Shown: positions 1-5,030 of the stretch, piece by piece
How positions within the stretch are numbered: position 1 is the stretch's first letter
Layout: each line of letters starts with the position of its first letter
Assembly (NCBI GenBank): GCA_011620785.1
Contig: WOYM01000002.1
Location: forward strand, 1-5,030
DNA: 5,030 nucleotides
Direction: 5' to 3'
Origin: Methanothrix sp.
GTDB taxonomy: Archaea > Halobacteriota > Methanosarcinia > Methanotrichales > Methanotrichaceae
Notes under the pieces: model-generated
Seen by the model: only the letters and a program-made list of their open reading frames with translations
Told to the model about the DNA's origin: nothing
Database searches by the model: none
Position numbers and translations under genes: made by a program

Positions 1-140
1 CATTGGTCCTGCCCCATTCCTTCTTTGTTATGAGGTTTCGCCTTTCTAAAGAGACCAGTATCGTGGTGAGCGTGGATCTGGGGAGGTTGGTCTCATATCT
101 TATCTCCGCCTGGGTCATCCTGCCGCCGCATTTGATCAAT
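1..140. repeat. Direct repeat copy 1 (winged-helix coding segment)
   Basis: This is the intact-gene copy of the repeat at 2467-2606. It encodes the winged helix of the membrane regulator and is cut by the window edge, so its full length is unknown. A tandem pair in direct orientation about 2.5 kb apart could recombine, deleting or duplicating the TPR gene between them. Confidence 0.85.
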
Positions 141-1057
141 GCCTCGACTATAGAATGTTCACGAGGAGTCAGGGCATCCATGACCGCCATCATCTCGCTG
201 CTTACAGCTATCTCTTTCTTCGGCCCTTCTTCGAGTGAAGGCATCTCTTCGGATTCCACATCTTCCTCAGAGGCCTCCATTTGATCAGATTCGGTTGATA
301 AGGCATCGAGGGCCTGATCATCGTCGGGAAAATCTTCTGCTTCAGGGATCGACGACTCAACTTTAGGTGAAACTGCTCTGCGTCTGACAATGAAAATAAT
401 CAGGCTGCCTATTGCTAGAGCTACGAGTAGAATCAGAAGAAGATAGGCCTGGTTAAGGTCGTTATTATCAACGTTTGAGCTATCCCCATTTCTACTAATA
501 TTGCCTGTTATTCCCTCTTGCTCATTGCCCTCTGGCTCCATGTGCTGTCGGTACTCTATTGAGATCACTGGTTCATTCACTCTGTACCCTTGAGACTCCA
601 CTATCAAAGAGTCGTTTGAGGTAGATACCAGATAACTCAGTCCCTTAGAGCTGTTGATCCTGCCCAGCTTCGAGCTGTTCGGAAGGTGAAAGATGACATG
701 GTACTCGTTATAAAAACCGTCGCAAGAGAACATCAGGCTCCAGTTCTCTCTTTGCTTCGAGGTCAAAGCATCAGTCCAGGCATAAAGCTGATTGTCAAAC
801 CTGTACTTGGAGGTGTACTGAGCGGTATTGTCCGGAGCATAGCGAGCAGGCTCCAGAAAGGTAAGGCCCTCGGTGCTATCCACATAGCCTGCAACCAGGG
901 CCTTGCCGCTATCATACAAGTAGACATCGAGGCTGAGATTCTTCCCAGCGACCTCGCTGTCGAAATCCTGACCGGTGGCCGATGCCATGGCCATGGAGGC
1001 CAGGATCAAGAGAAGGCCTGCTCCCACGAGTTTTCTAAGCAGCGCGACCGATCTCAT
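1..1057 (-). CDS. Membrane-anchored winged-helix transcription regulator, partial (3' end beyond window)
   Basis: The frame is open from ATG at 1057 to the left edge (352 codons, no stop). Residues 1-27 form a signal peptide (basic start, hydrophobic core, ASA end). Residues 28-203 are a predicted external domain with many N-X-S/T sequons (NLS, NWS, NSS twice, NDS, NIS). Residues 205-224 are one membrane helix followed by RRR at 225-227, which puts the C-terminus inside. Residues 228-294 are a linker about one third acidic. From 296 on is a winged helix-turn-helix: TQAEIRYETN, turn LPR, recognition helix STLTTILVSLERRNLI, wing KKEWGRTN. The architecture resembles archaeal one-component membrane regulators (DUF7345/DUF7343-type proteins may be the match, from memory). 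I infer that it senses something outside the cell and controls transcription inside; ligand and targets are unknown. The start is supported by the signal peptide and a weak GGAAGG just upstream. It lies 161 nt downstream of the TPR gene. Confidence 0.87.
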   Translation of the reverse strand, partial: MRSVALLRKLVGAGLLLILASMAMASATGQDFDSEVAGKNLSLDVYLYDSGKALVAGYVDSTEGLTFLEPARYAPDNTAQYTSKYRFDNQLYAWTDALTSKQRENWSLMFSCDGFYNEYHVIFHLPNSSKLGRINSSKGLSYLVSTSNDSLIVESQGYRVNEPVISIEYRQHMEPEGNEQEGITGNISRNGDSSNVDNNDLNQAYLLLILLVALAIGSLIIFIVRRRAVSPKVESSIPEAEDFPDDDQALDALSTESDQMEASEEDVESEEMPSLEEGPKKEIAVSSEMMAVMDALTPREHSIVEALIKCGGRMTQAEIRYETNLPRSTLTTILVSLERRNLITKKEWGRTN

Positions 1058-1069
1058 TTTATCCTTCCA

Positions 1070-1092
1070 AGCCTTTAGATGAGTTAAAGGCT
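1070..1092 (-). promoter_or_regulatory. Perfect 8-bp inverted repeat in the leader of the regulator gene
   Basis: AGCCTTTA (1070-1077) and TAAAGGCT (1085-1092) are exact reverse complements separated by 7 nt. The repeat sits between the candidate TATA box (1119-1124) and the ATG at 1057, starting about where transcription should begin and ending about 12 nt before the start codon, next to the weak ribosome binding site. It could be a DNA operator for a dimeric regulator, possibly autoregulatory, or an RNA hairpin that affects translation. The symmetry is seen in the sequence; the function is inferred. Confidence 0.5.
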
Positions 1093-1118
1093 GCGTTTGA
1101 TGGACCTGCTCGCTTTTC

Positions 1119-1124
1119 TTATAG
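1119..1124 (-). promoter_or_regulatory. Candidate TATA box for the membrane regulator gene
   Basis: On the minus strand this reads CTATAA within TATAGACTATAAG. A start site about 25 nt downstream would fall near 1095, giving a leader of about 38 nt that begins at the inverted repeat. The match to the archaeal box is moderate, and no clear BRE is visible. If real, the regulator has its own promoter instead of depending only on readthrough from the TPR gene. Confidence 0.35.
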
Positions 1125-1218
1125 TCTATACCATTCGACAAGGATTACCATGCCCCGCTTCCTTCTGATTTCTCAGACTCATCCCGATAATTCTTTCTTA
1201 TAAAAGATGGGAAGGGGC

Positions 1219-2271
1219 TTAACCTTGATACCCCAGCTCCCGGGCCTTGGCGTAGGCTTCATCCGCTTCGGCCTGGCGTCCCAGCGCTTTTAGAGCATCG
1301 CCTTTATTCATCCAAGTCAGAGGGTCTTTGGGATTAATTTGCAGGGCTTTATCGAAAGCATTTACGGCATCATCATATTCTTTCAACTCCCTCCACAAGA
1401 GAACTCCTTTGACCTTCCAGGCCAATCCGTTCATCGGATCGGCATCAGTAGCATTACCCAGTGCATTAACAGCATCCTCATACTTGCCCTGATCTTGCAG
1501 AATGAAGCCCTTTGAAAGCCAAGCCTCCGCTAGATCCTCAGTCGATTTTGCAGTTTCAATACTGGTGTTATAAAGCTCAAGAGCTTCGCTATATAATTTA
1601 TCAGATTCATTTTGTCTTCCTAATTCAGAGAGGATGCCTGCCTTGTTCTCCAGTGCTCCTGCCGTCTGCGGGTCTATCTCTAGAGCCCGGTCGACATACC
1701 GAAGGGCCTCTTCATATCTGCTTGTATCACCTCTCGTTTGGCTTATATAAACCAAGGCAATACCTTTACCATGCCAGGCATCGGCATCCTCGGGATTCAG
1801 CTCCAGGGCTTTGTCGAAGGCCTGCAGGGACTCATTTAATCGGCTTAGGTTTTTTGTGAAGACGCCGATTTTAGCAAGGTTGTCGGCCTTGTAGGTCCAG
1901 ACGGTGGCATTCTCTGGGGCGATTTCTATAGCCCTTTCATGTGCCTCAATAGCTTTATCAAAGGCCGTCATGCCAGAGGCTTCACGGTCTTTTATGCCCA
2001 GGTTCTTATTTTCCAAAGCGATCTTTGTGCCCAGACTCGTCAGTGCCATGCTCTTGAAAAGCCATGCATTGAGATTCTGAGGGTCCTGCTCAATTGCTCT
2101 GTCGAAGGCTTGGGTGGCCTCCTCATAGGATTCGTTACTGGATAATTCTATACCTCTTTTAATCCAGGCAGCAGGTGTGTTATCCTCTCCTGCCGCAGCC
2201 AGACACAAAGCAGAGAATACGGCCAGGACCAGGGCAATCCCAGTCCAGGCCCTCATCTTTTTTGTATTCAT
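1219..2271 (-). CDS. Secreted TPR-repeat protein, 350 aa
   Basis: I start this at ATG 2271, because AGGAG lies 9 nt upstream; the in-frame TTG at 2277 would have only 3 nt of spacing. Residues about 6-27 form a signal peptide (MRAWTGIALVLAVF core, ending CLAAAG). The mature part, from about W36 to the end, is some eight TPR units of the form AW-x2-KG-x-AL ... A-x2-AFDKALE-x-NP. Two of the early units are lengthened by extra residues (around 80-110 and 134-144), and unit 5 has a longer second helix. No membrane anchor, catalytic domain or cysteine pair is visible, so it is probably an extracytoplasmic scaffold or binding protein; the partner is unknown. It carries seven potential N-glycosylation sites, three of them NES. 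It stands between a decayed winged-helix remnant and an intact membrane winged-helix gene, and may work with the latter. The fold is certain; the role is inferred. Confidence 0.93.
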   Translation of the reverse strand: MNTKKMRAWTGIALVLAVFSALCLAAAGEDNTPAAWIKRGIELSSNESYEEATQAFDRAIEQDPQNLNAWLFKSMALTSLGTKIALENKNLGIKDREASGMTAFDKAIEAHERAIEIAPENATVWTYKADNLAKIGVFTKNLSRLNESLQAFDKALELNPEDADAWHGKGIALVYISQTRGDTSRYEEALRYVDRALEIDPQTAGALENKAGILSELGRQNESDKLYSEALELYNTSIETAKSTEDLAEAWLSKGFILQDQGKYEDAVNALGNATDADPMNGLAWKVKGVLLWRELKEYDDAVNAFDKALQINPKDPLTWMNKGDALKALGRQAEADEAYAKARELGYQG

Positions 2272-2280
2272 TCCCAAACT

Positions 2281-2285
2281 CTCCT
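2281..2285 (-). promoter_or_regulatory. Ribosome binding site that fixes the TPR start at 2271
   Basis: AGGAG on the minus strand, 9 nt before ATG 2271. The other large TPR gene has the same motif and spacing, which supports ATG 2271 over the longer TTG-initiated reading. Confidence 0.75.
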
Positions 2286-2359
2286 GTTTCGCTCACTTTA
2301 TTTCTTCAGCGGGCGTCTCTCATTCGAGCCGCCCGGCGATCCCCACTGGGCATGAACGA

Positions 2360-2368
2360 TAGATAAAA
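2360..2368 (-). promoter_or_regulatory. Weak candidate TATA box for the 350-aa TPR gene
   Basis: The minus strand reads TTTTATCTA. A start site would fall near 2335-2340, giving a leader of about 65 nt that contains a GC-rich inverted repeat (CGGGCG at 2310-2315 against CGCCCG at 2330-2335, 14-nt loop). Both elements are short and could be chance. Alternatively the gene is read through from the operon upstream. Confidence 0.25.
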
Positions 2369-2419
2369 GACGATGTGGATGGACGGTAAATGAAGATTTG
2401 TTTGGATGCAGATCGATGT

Positions 2420-2634
2420 TCAGGATTGTTCCTTTTTGGAAAAGAACGATTCAGACAGCTCTATCACATTGGTCCTGCCCCATTCCTTCTTTGTTATGAG
2501 GTTTCGCCTCTCCAGGGATACCAGAACCATAGTGAGGGAGGATCTGGGCAGGCCGGTCTCATATCTTATCTCCGCCTGGGTCGTTCTCCCGCCGTGCTTG
2601 ATCAGAGTCTCCATGTTCGAGCGTTTCCAAGGTC
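2420..2634 (-). pseudogene. Orphan winged-helix C-terminus, remnant of a second regulator
   Basis: This frame ends at TGA 2420-2422 and encodes a winged helix nearly the same as the one at the left edge: TQAEIRYET is shared, and the last 16 shared residues, LERRNLITKKEWGRTN, are identical. It then ends VIELSESFFSKKEQS, which probably shows how the intact regulator finishes beyond the window. Homology fades before about codon PRPWKRSNMETL (around 2634). No signal peptide, external domain, membrane helix or acidic linker precedes it, and the frame upstream changes. The in-frame ATG at 2614 has no convincing ribosome binding site. I read it as the 3' remnant of a degraded regulator paralogue. 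A short free DNA-binding protein of about 64 aa is a less likely alternative, though the conserved protein sequence suggests recent decay or continued selection. Confidence 0.7.
2467..2606. repeat. Direct repeat copy 2 (winged-helix coding segment)
   Basis: It aligns without gaps to 1-140 at an offset of 2466. By hand count about 118 of 140 bases match, and the first 43 are identical, after which mismatches cluster. Both copies encode the winged helix in the same orientation. The identical block covers the wing and probably continues past the left edge in the other copy. Confidence 0.85.
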
Positions 2635-2773
2635 GAGGTATTCCAAGACCGCATTCAACTCGCAACCAATCTCTTCCAGTCTCTCTATTTTGTTTTCCCG
2701 CAACGCATCATCGGGACAAAGTGATTTCCCGTGCTAGAGCCACCAATTCCAGATCAATGGCTTGTTTCTGCAC
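2626..2773 (-). pseudogene. Frame-broken helix-rich coding remnant
   Basis: Two adjoining minus-strand frames read as one amphipathic helical protein. Frame A, from GTG 2773 to TGA 2708-2710, gives 21 residues including QAIDLELVALAREITLSR. Frame B, shifted by one base from 2712 to about 2626, gives DDALRENKIERLEEIGCELN and then AVLEYLDL. Codon choice and residue pattern look like real coding sequence, while the junction carries an in-frame TGA. A further frame change joins it to the winged-helix remnant. I do not recognise the family. It may be the upstream part of the broken winged-helix protein, in which case that protein was not like the membrane-anchored paralogue, or a separate small gene. 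Sequencing error at the junctions is the other explanation. Confidence 0.45.
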
Positions 2774-3381
2774 ATGAGGACGGTGTTTTTTTGATACCTG
2801 ATTACGAAAGTCTCCCTAACACCGCTATCTTGCTGTGCGCTCCAGTTTGCCTCAGGGTCCAGGTACAGGGTTGGCTTGGGCATGAGGTCCTCGTCCAGGG
2901 AGGTGAAATTCGCAAATATGACTTCTGTGCCGATGACCTCTCCGGCGGCCGTGGTCATTTGGGTGGCAGTGAAATTCCCTTGCCAGAAGCTTCCCCCGCC
3001 GGAGGCGGTGAAGCTGCCCTGCAGCCCATCATCGCACTGAATGCCCGACAGCCGAAGGAACAGGGCAGGATTGCTGCGGAAGGTGATGGCCGCCTGAACA
3101 TCGCTACCCTGTCGGGATCCTATCAGGAAGCCGTCGCCGCGGCTGCCAAGGGTCGCCCTGCCCTGCAGAGTCGAGTCCTTCTCGCTCAGGGAGACCACGC
3201 TGCCTTCAGCGAACTCTTCGTCAGGGCCGCCGCTCTGAACAACGTAGCTGATCTTCCAGCGACCGGAAAGATCCTCCGAAGCCGCAGCCGTTGCGACAAA
3301 GAGGAATGCCAGCAAGGCTGCCAATAAACAGCCACCGATATTCGCCAATCTCATACGTGAAAAAAGATTGACGGAGGTCAC
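2734..3381 (-). CDS. Secreted beta-rich protein of unknown function, 215 aa
   Basis: GTG 3381 overlaps the TGA of the upstream TPR gene in a 4-nt GTGA, so translation is probably coupled. An internal ATG at 3354 would give a shorter signal peptide but has no visible ribosome binding site. Residues about 15-34 are a hydrophobic signal core ending TAAAS. The mature part opens with DLSGRWKISYVV, whose G-x-W recalls the first strand of lipocalin-like barrels, and then alternates polar and hydrophobic strands with glycine turns (LQGRATLG, LQGSFTASGGGSFWQGNFTA). I do not recognise the family. Three sequons (NFT twice, NWS) fit an external location. The last residues, after about RYQKNTVL, read out of pattern and run into the decayed region, so the natural C-terminus may have been changed. 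It is probably a partner of the TPR protein in the same operon. Confidence 0.82.
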   Translation of the reverse strand: MTSVNLFSRMRLANIGGCLLAALLAFLFVATAAASEDLSGRWKISYVVQSGGPDEEFAEGSVVSLSEKDSTLQGRATLGSRGDGFLIGSRQGSDVQAAITFRSNPALFLRLSGIQCDDGLQGSFTASGGGSFWQGNFTATQMTTAAGEVIGTEVIFANFTSLDEDLMPKPTLYLDPEANWSAQQDSGVRETFVIRYQKNTVLMCRNKPLIWNWWL

Positions 3382-4856
3382 TTTTCATACCCCAGTTTAT
3401 CCGCCATCAAAAGCGACATGCCGGCATTGCCAACCTGTCCCAGTGCCCTCTCGGCCTCACCTTTTCCATGCCATGCGGCGCTAGAACTGGGAGCCAGCTC
3501 TATTGCCTCATTGTAAGCCTCCAGAGCCTCCTGGTTTCTGTTCAATGCCCGGAGAGCATCGCCTTTGCCCTCCAATGCAGAAACGTCGATAACGCAGGGC
3601 TCTATTCTGGGAGAGGCCCCGAGTACTTGATCATAAACCTCTAAGGACTCCTCATATCTGCCCAGGTTATAGAGCGTCAGGCCTTTCATCCTCTGCAGGC
3701 TGAGGTCGCCCGGTTCCTCCGAGATCGCCTTATCGTAAAGCTCCCGCGATTTCTGGAAGGCCTCTTTTGCTTCTTTTCGCCTGCCGATCTTGTTCAGGGC
3801 CGTTCCTTTGTTCAGCCATGTCCCAGCCAGCTCTTTGGTGTTGCTCTCTGCAATCAGCTCAAGGGTTTTATCGTAGGCTTTAATGGATTCGTTATAGCAT
3901 TTTATCTCCACAAGCAGGTCAGCCTTCCGCAGCCAGCTATGGGCATCTCCGGGAATCTGCCTGAGGACCTCGTCAACGGCTGCCAGCGCTTCATCATTCC
4001 TACCAAGCTCCATTAGAGCAGAAGCCTTGAAATGCCACCACACGCTGCTTTTGGGATTCAGCTCCAGAGATCTATCGACCGCCTCCAGGGCCTCTTCCCA
4101 TCGTTCGGCAAATGCCAGGTCTTCTGCCTTTGCAGCATAAGCCAGTGCCCGCTCCGCAGCATCGTTGGCAGGAATCAGGCTGATGGCCTTATCGTAGGCC
4201 TCCACGGACTCGTTGATATCTCCTATGCCGCTAATGACCTCTGCTTTCCTCCACCAGACGCTGTAATCCAGAGGTTTGAGCTCCGTAACTCTATTATATG
4301 ACTCACAGGCCTCATCCCACCGGCCGAGGTTGAGCAGCACATCTGCTCTGCCTATCCAGGAGTCGGCATCCCGCGAGTCATTCTTTATTCTCTGGTCGAA
4401 GATCTCCAGGGCCTTTTCATATGCCTGGTCTGACTCATCTTCTCTGTTCAGGCTGCCAAGGACCATGGCCTTCCATTGCCAGGCCCCGGCATCTCCTGCA
4501 TTCTTTTTTAGCTTTTCATCCAGCAGTGTCAGAGCTTTCTCATATGTCTTTGCCGATTCATTCACCATGCCAATGATGTTAAGATACATGGCTTTGCGAA
4601 CGAGAACGAAATCATTTCCAGGCTCTATTTTGAGCGCTTCGTCACACGCAGAAATGGCCTCATCGATAGAACCGTTGTGTGTAAGCTCTTCTGCTCTATT
4701 AAACCAGTAGCCGGTCGTCTCTTCCCATCCCACGGCAGAGGTGCAAAAAAATTTCAGCGATATCAAGGAGAAAATAAGCTTAAAGACGGCATATAATATA
4801 TCAGGCAATTGACGGTGATCATGCCTTATCTCCGCTATCTTATCATTATTTTCCAT
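3378..4856 (-). CDS. Large TPR-repeat protein, exported or membrane-anchored, 492 aa
   Basis: I choose ATG 4856 because AGGAG lies 9 nt upstream; the in-frame TTG 4913 and ATG 4889 have no such site. After a polar, charged N-terminus (MENNDKIAEIRHDHRQ) comes a hydrophobic stretch at about 20-42 (ILYAVFKLIFSLISL...FFCTSAVG). It may be an uncleaved anchor or a late signal peptide; I see no proper lipobox. From about W51 to the C-terminus are some twelve TPR units, many with the W-x2-KA-x-xL and A-x-x-AYDKALEL signatures, ending KLGYEK. The other TPR protein ends similarly (ELGYQG), which suggests common descent. Sequons such as NES and NGS recur at the turns between helices A and B, fitting an external, glycosylated protein. 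TPRs bind proteins or peptides; no enzyme domain is present. It is the first gene of the operon with the secreted beta-rich protein and has the strongest promoter here. Confidence 0.93.
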   Translation of the reverse strand: MENNDKIAEIRHDHRQLPDILYAVFKLIFSLISLKFFCTSAVGWEETTGYWFNRAEELTHNGSIDEAISACDEALKIEPGNDFVLVRKAMYLNIIGMVNESAKTYEKALTLLDEKLKKNAGDAGAWQWKAMVLGSLNREDESDQAYEKALEIFDQRIKNDSRDADSWIGRADVLLNLGRWDEACESYNRVTELKPLDYSVWWRKAEVISGIGDINESVEAYDKAISLIPANDAAERALAYAAKAEDLAFAERWEEALEAVDRSLELNPKSSVWWHFKASALMELGRNDEALAAVDEVLRQIPGDAHSWLRKADLLVEIKCYNESIKAYDKTLELIAESNTKELAGTWLNKGTALNKIGRRKEAKEAFQKSRELYDKAISEEPGDLSLQRMKGLTLYNLGRYEESLEVYDQVLGASPRIEPCVIDVSALEGKGDALRALNRNQEALEAYNEAIELAPSSSAAWHGKGEAERALGQVGNAGMSLLMADKLGYEK

Positions 4857-4865
4857 CGAATCGCG

Positions 4866-4870
4866 CTCCT
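4866..4870 (-). promoter_or_regulatory. Ribosome binding site that fixes the TPR start at 4856
   Basis: AGGAG on the minus strand, 9 nt before ATG 4856, the same motif and spacing as for the other TPR gene. It argues against the longer readings from TTG 4913 and ATG 4889. Confidence 0.75.
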
Positions 4871-4918
4871 TAATAGACCCCACCTCCATTGATAGGAAAG
4901 GATCTAATCGCAATAAGT

Positions 4919-4936
4919 CAGCCTTTCTTCAGGCTG
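4919..4936 (-). promoter_or_regulatory. Small stem-loop in the long leader of the TPR operon
   Basis: CAGCCT (4919-4924) and AGGCTG (4931-4936) are exact reverse complements with a 6-nt loop. It would lie inside the roughly 115-nt untranslated leader if transcription starts near 4972. It shares the string AGCCTTT with the inverted repeat at 1070-1092. The stem is short, so a role is uncertain. Confidence 0.3.
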
Positions 4937-4965
4937 TCTCCCACTCCAAACCACCGATACTGAAC

Positions 4966-4989
4966 TACGGCATTTGCCGTATTACGGCA
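4966..4989 (-). promoter_or_regulatory. Candidate operator: three alternating TACGGCA/TGCCGTA half-sites
   Basis: Exact 7-bp half-sites lie at 4966-4972 (TACGGCA), 4975-4981 (TGCCGTA) and 4983-4989 (TACGGCA), with gaps of 2 and 1 nt. Each neighbouring pair is a perfect palindrome, so a dimer could sit in either of two overlapping registers. The array begins about 7 nt downstream of the TATA box and covers the predicted start site near 4972, the usual place for an archaeal repressor to block polymerase. Spacings of 1-2 nt are too tight for good RNA hairpins, so a DNA-binding site is more likely. The binding protein is unknown; a winged-helix dimer would suit the 15-16 bp size. Confidence 0.65.
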
Positions 4990-4996
4990 GTCAACG

Positions 4997-5004
4997 AATA
5001 TAAA
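4997..5004 (-). promoter_or_regulatory. TATA box of the TPR operon promoter
   Basis: The minus strand reads TTTATATT, close to the archaeal box consensus, preceded by the purine-containing CCACAAGA as a possible BRE. Transcription would start about 25 nt downstream, near 4972, inside the half-site array. The box is nearly symmetric, so it could also serve a gene beyond the right edge. Confidence 0.6.
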
Positions 5005-5030
5005 TCTTGTGGCTGTTCGACAATAAGAGA

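Noticed and set aside
686..1078. A 130-codon open frame on the plus strand
   Set aside because: It is antisense to the signal peptide and external domain of the membrane regulator, which is clearly the coding frame; no ribosome binding site or domain supports it.
1191..1210. TATA-like CTTTTATAAG (minus strand) just after the 350-aa TPR gene
   Set aside because: It is about 140 nt from the regulator start, and a nearer box exists at 1119-1124; kept only as a possible alternative promoter.
1363..1369. A further TACGGCA half-site
   Set aside because: It is single, inside TPR coding sequence (codons for DDAVNA), with no partner half-site; most likely chance.
2272..2277. TTG start at 2277 for the 350-aa TPR gene
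   Set aside because: AGGAG would be only 3 nt away; ATG 2271 has 9 nt spacing and a normal signal peptide.
2328..2337. GC-rich palindrome GCCGCCCGGC upstream of the 350-aa TPR gene
   Set aside because: It is short and has a biased composition, with no T-run for a terminator and no second copy, so it is not listed as a feature.
2731..3327. A 198-codon open frame on the plus strand
   Set aside because: It lies wholly antisense to the secreted beta-rich gene. Its translation has no signal peptide or domain, whereas the minus strand has a signal peptide, patterned strands and operon coupling.
4276..4710. A serine- and phenylalanine-rich 144-codon plus-strand frame
   Set aside because: Its composition is what the complement of E/A/K-rich TPR codons produces; the opposite strand encodes clear TPR units.
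1219..4856. Tandem similarity within the TPR genes as a DNA repeat or CRISPR-like array
   Set aside because: The periodicity is about 100-120 nt and degenerate at DNA level; it reflects protein TPR units, not identical direct repeats with spacers.
4857..4913. TTG 4913 or ATG 4889 as start of the large TPR gene
   Set aside because: Neither has a ribosome binding site, and AGGAG with 9 nt spacing precedes ATG 4856.

Overview
The window looks like archaeal, probably methanogen DNA, perhaps from the Methanothrix/Methanosarcinales side (an inference, not a database result). Start regions carry TATA-type boxes instead of bacterial -35/-10 pairs. Two genes have AGGAG ribosome binding sites 9 nt before ATG. 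The predicted secreted proteins are rich in N-glycosylation sequons (N-X-S/T). One gene encodes a membrane-anchored winged-helix protein of a type common in methanogens. I see no tRNA, rRNA, CRISPR array or transposase.

Every gene I can support lies on the minus strand, so transcription runs from right to left. At the right edge (4857-5030) is the best promoter: TTTATATT, then a compact array of three alternating 7-bp half-sites, then a leader of about 115 nt. It drives a 492-aa exported or membrane-anchored protein with about twelve TPRs (4856-3378). Its stop overlaps the GTG start of a 215-aa secreted beta-rich protein (3381-2734), so the two form a coupled operon.

Next (2773-2420) is a decayed stretch. 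It holds a helix-rich segment split between two frames, followed by an orphan winged-helix C-terminus closely related to the regulator at the left edge. Then come a secreted 350-aa protein with eight TPRs (2271-1219) and a regulator that leaves the window on the left (1057 to beyond 1). The regulator has a signal peptide, a sequon-rich external domain, one membrane helix, an acidic cytoplasmic linker and a C-terminal winged helix-turn-helix. It is easily missed because it has no stop in the window.

The layout suggests a cell-surface module: secreted TPR proteins next to a one-component transmembrane transcription regulator. The paired TPR and winged-helix pieces suggest a duplicated TPR-plus-regulator unit, with one regulator copy now broken. 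Palindromic sites at the TPR operon promoter and in the regulator leader are candidate binding sites, but nothing in the sequence proves which protein binds them.
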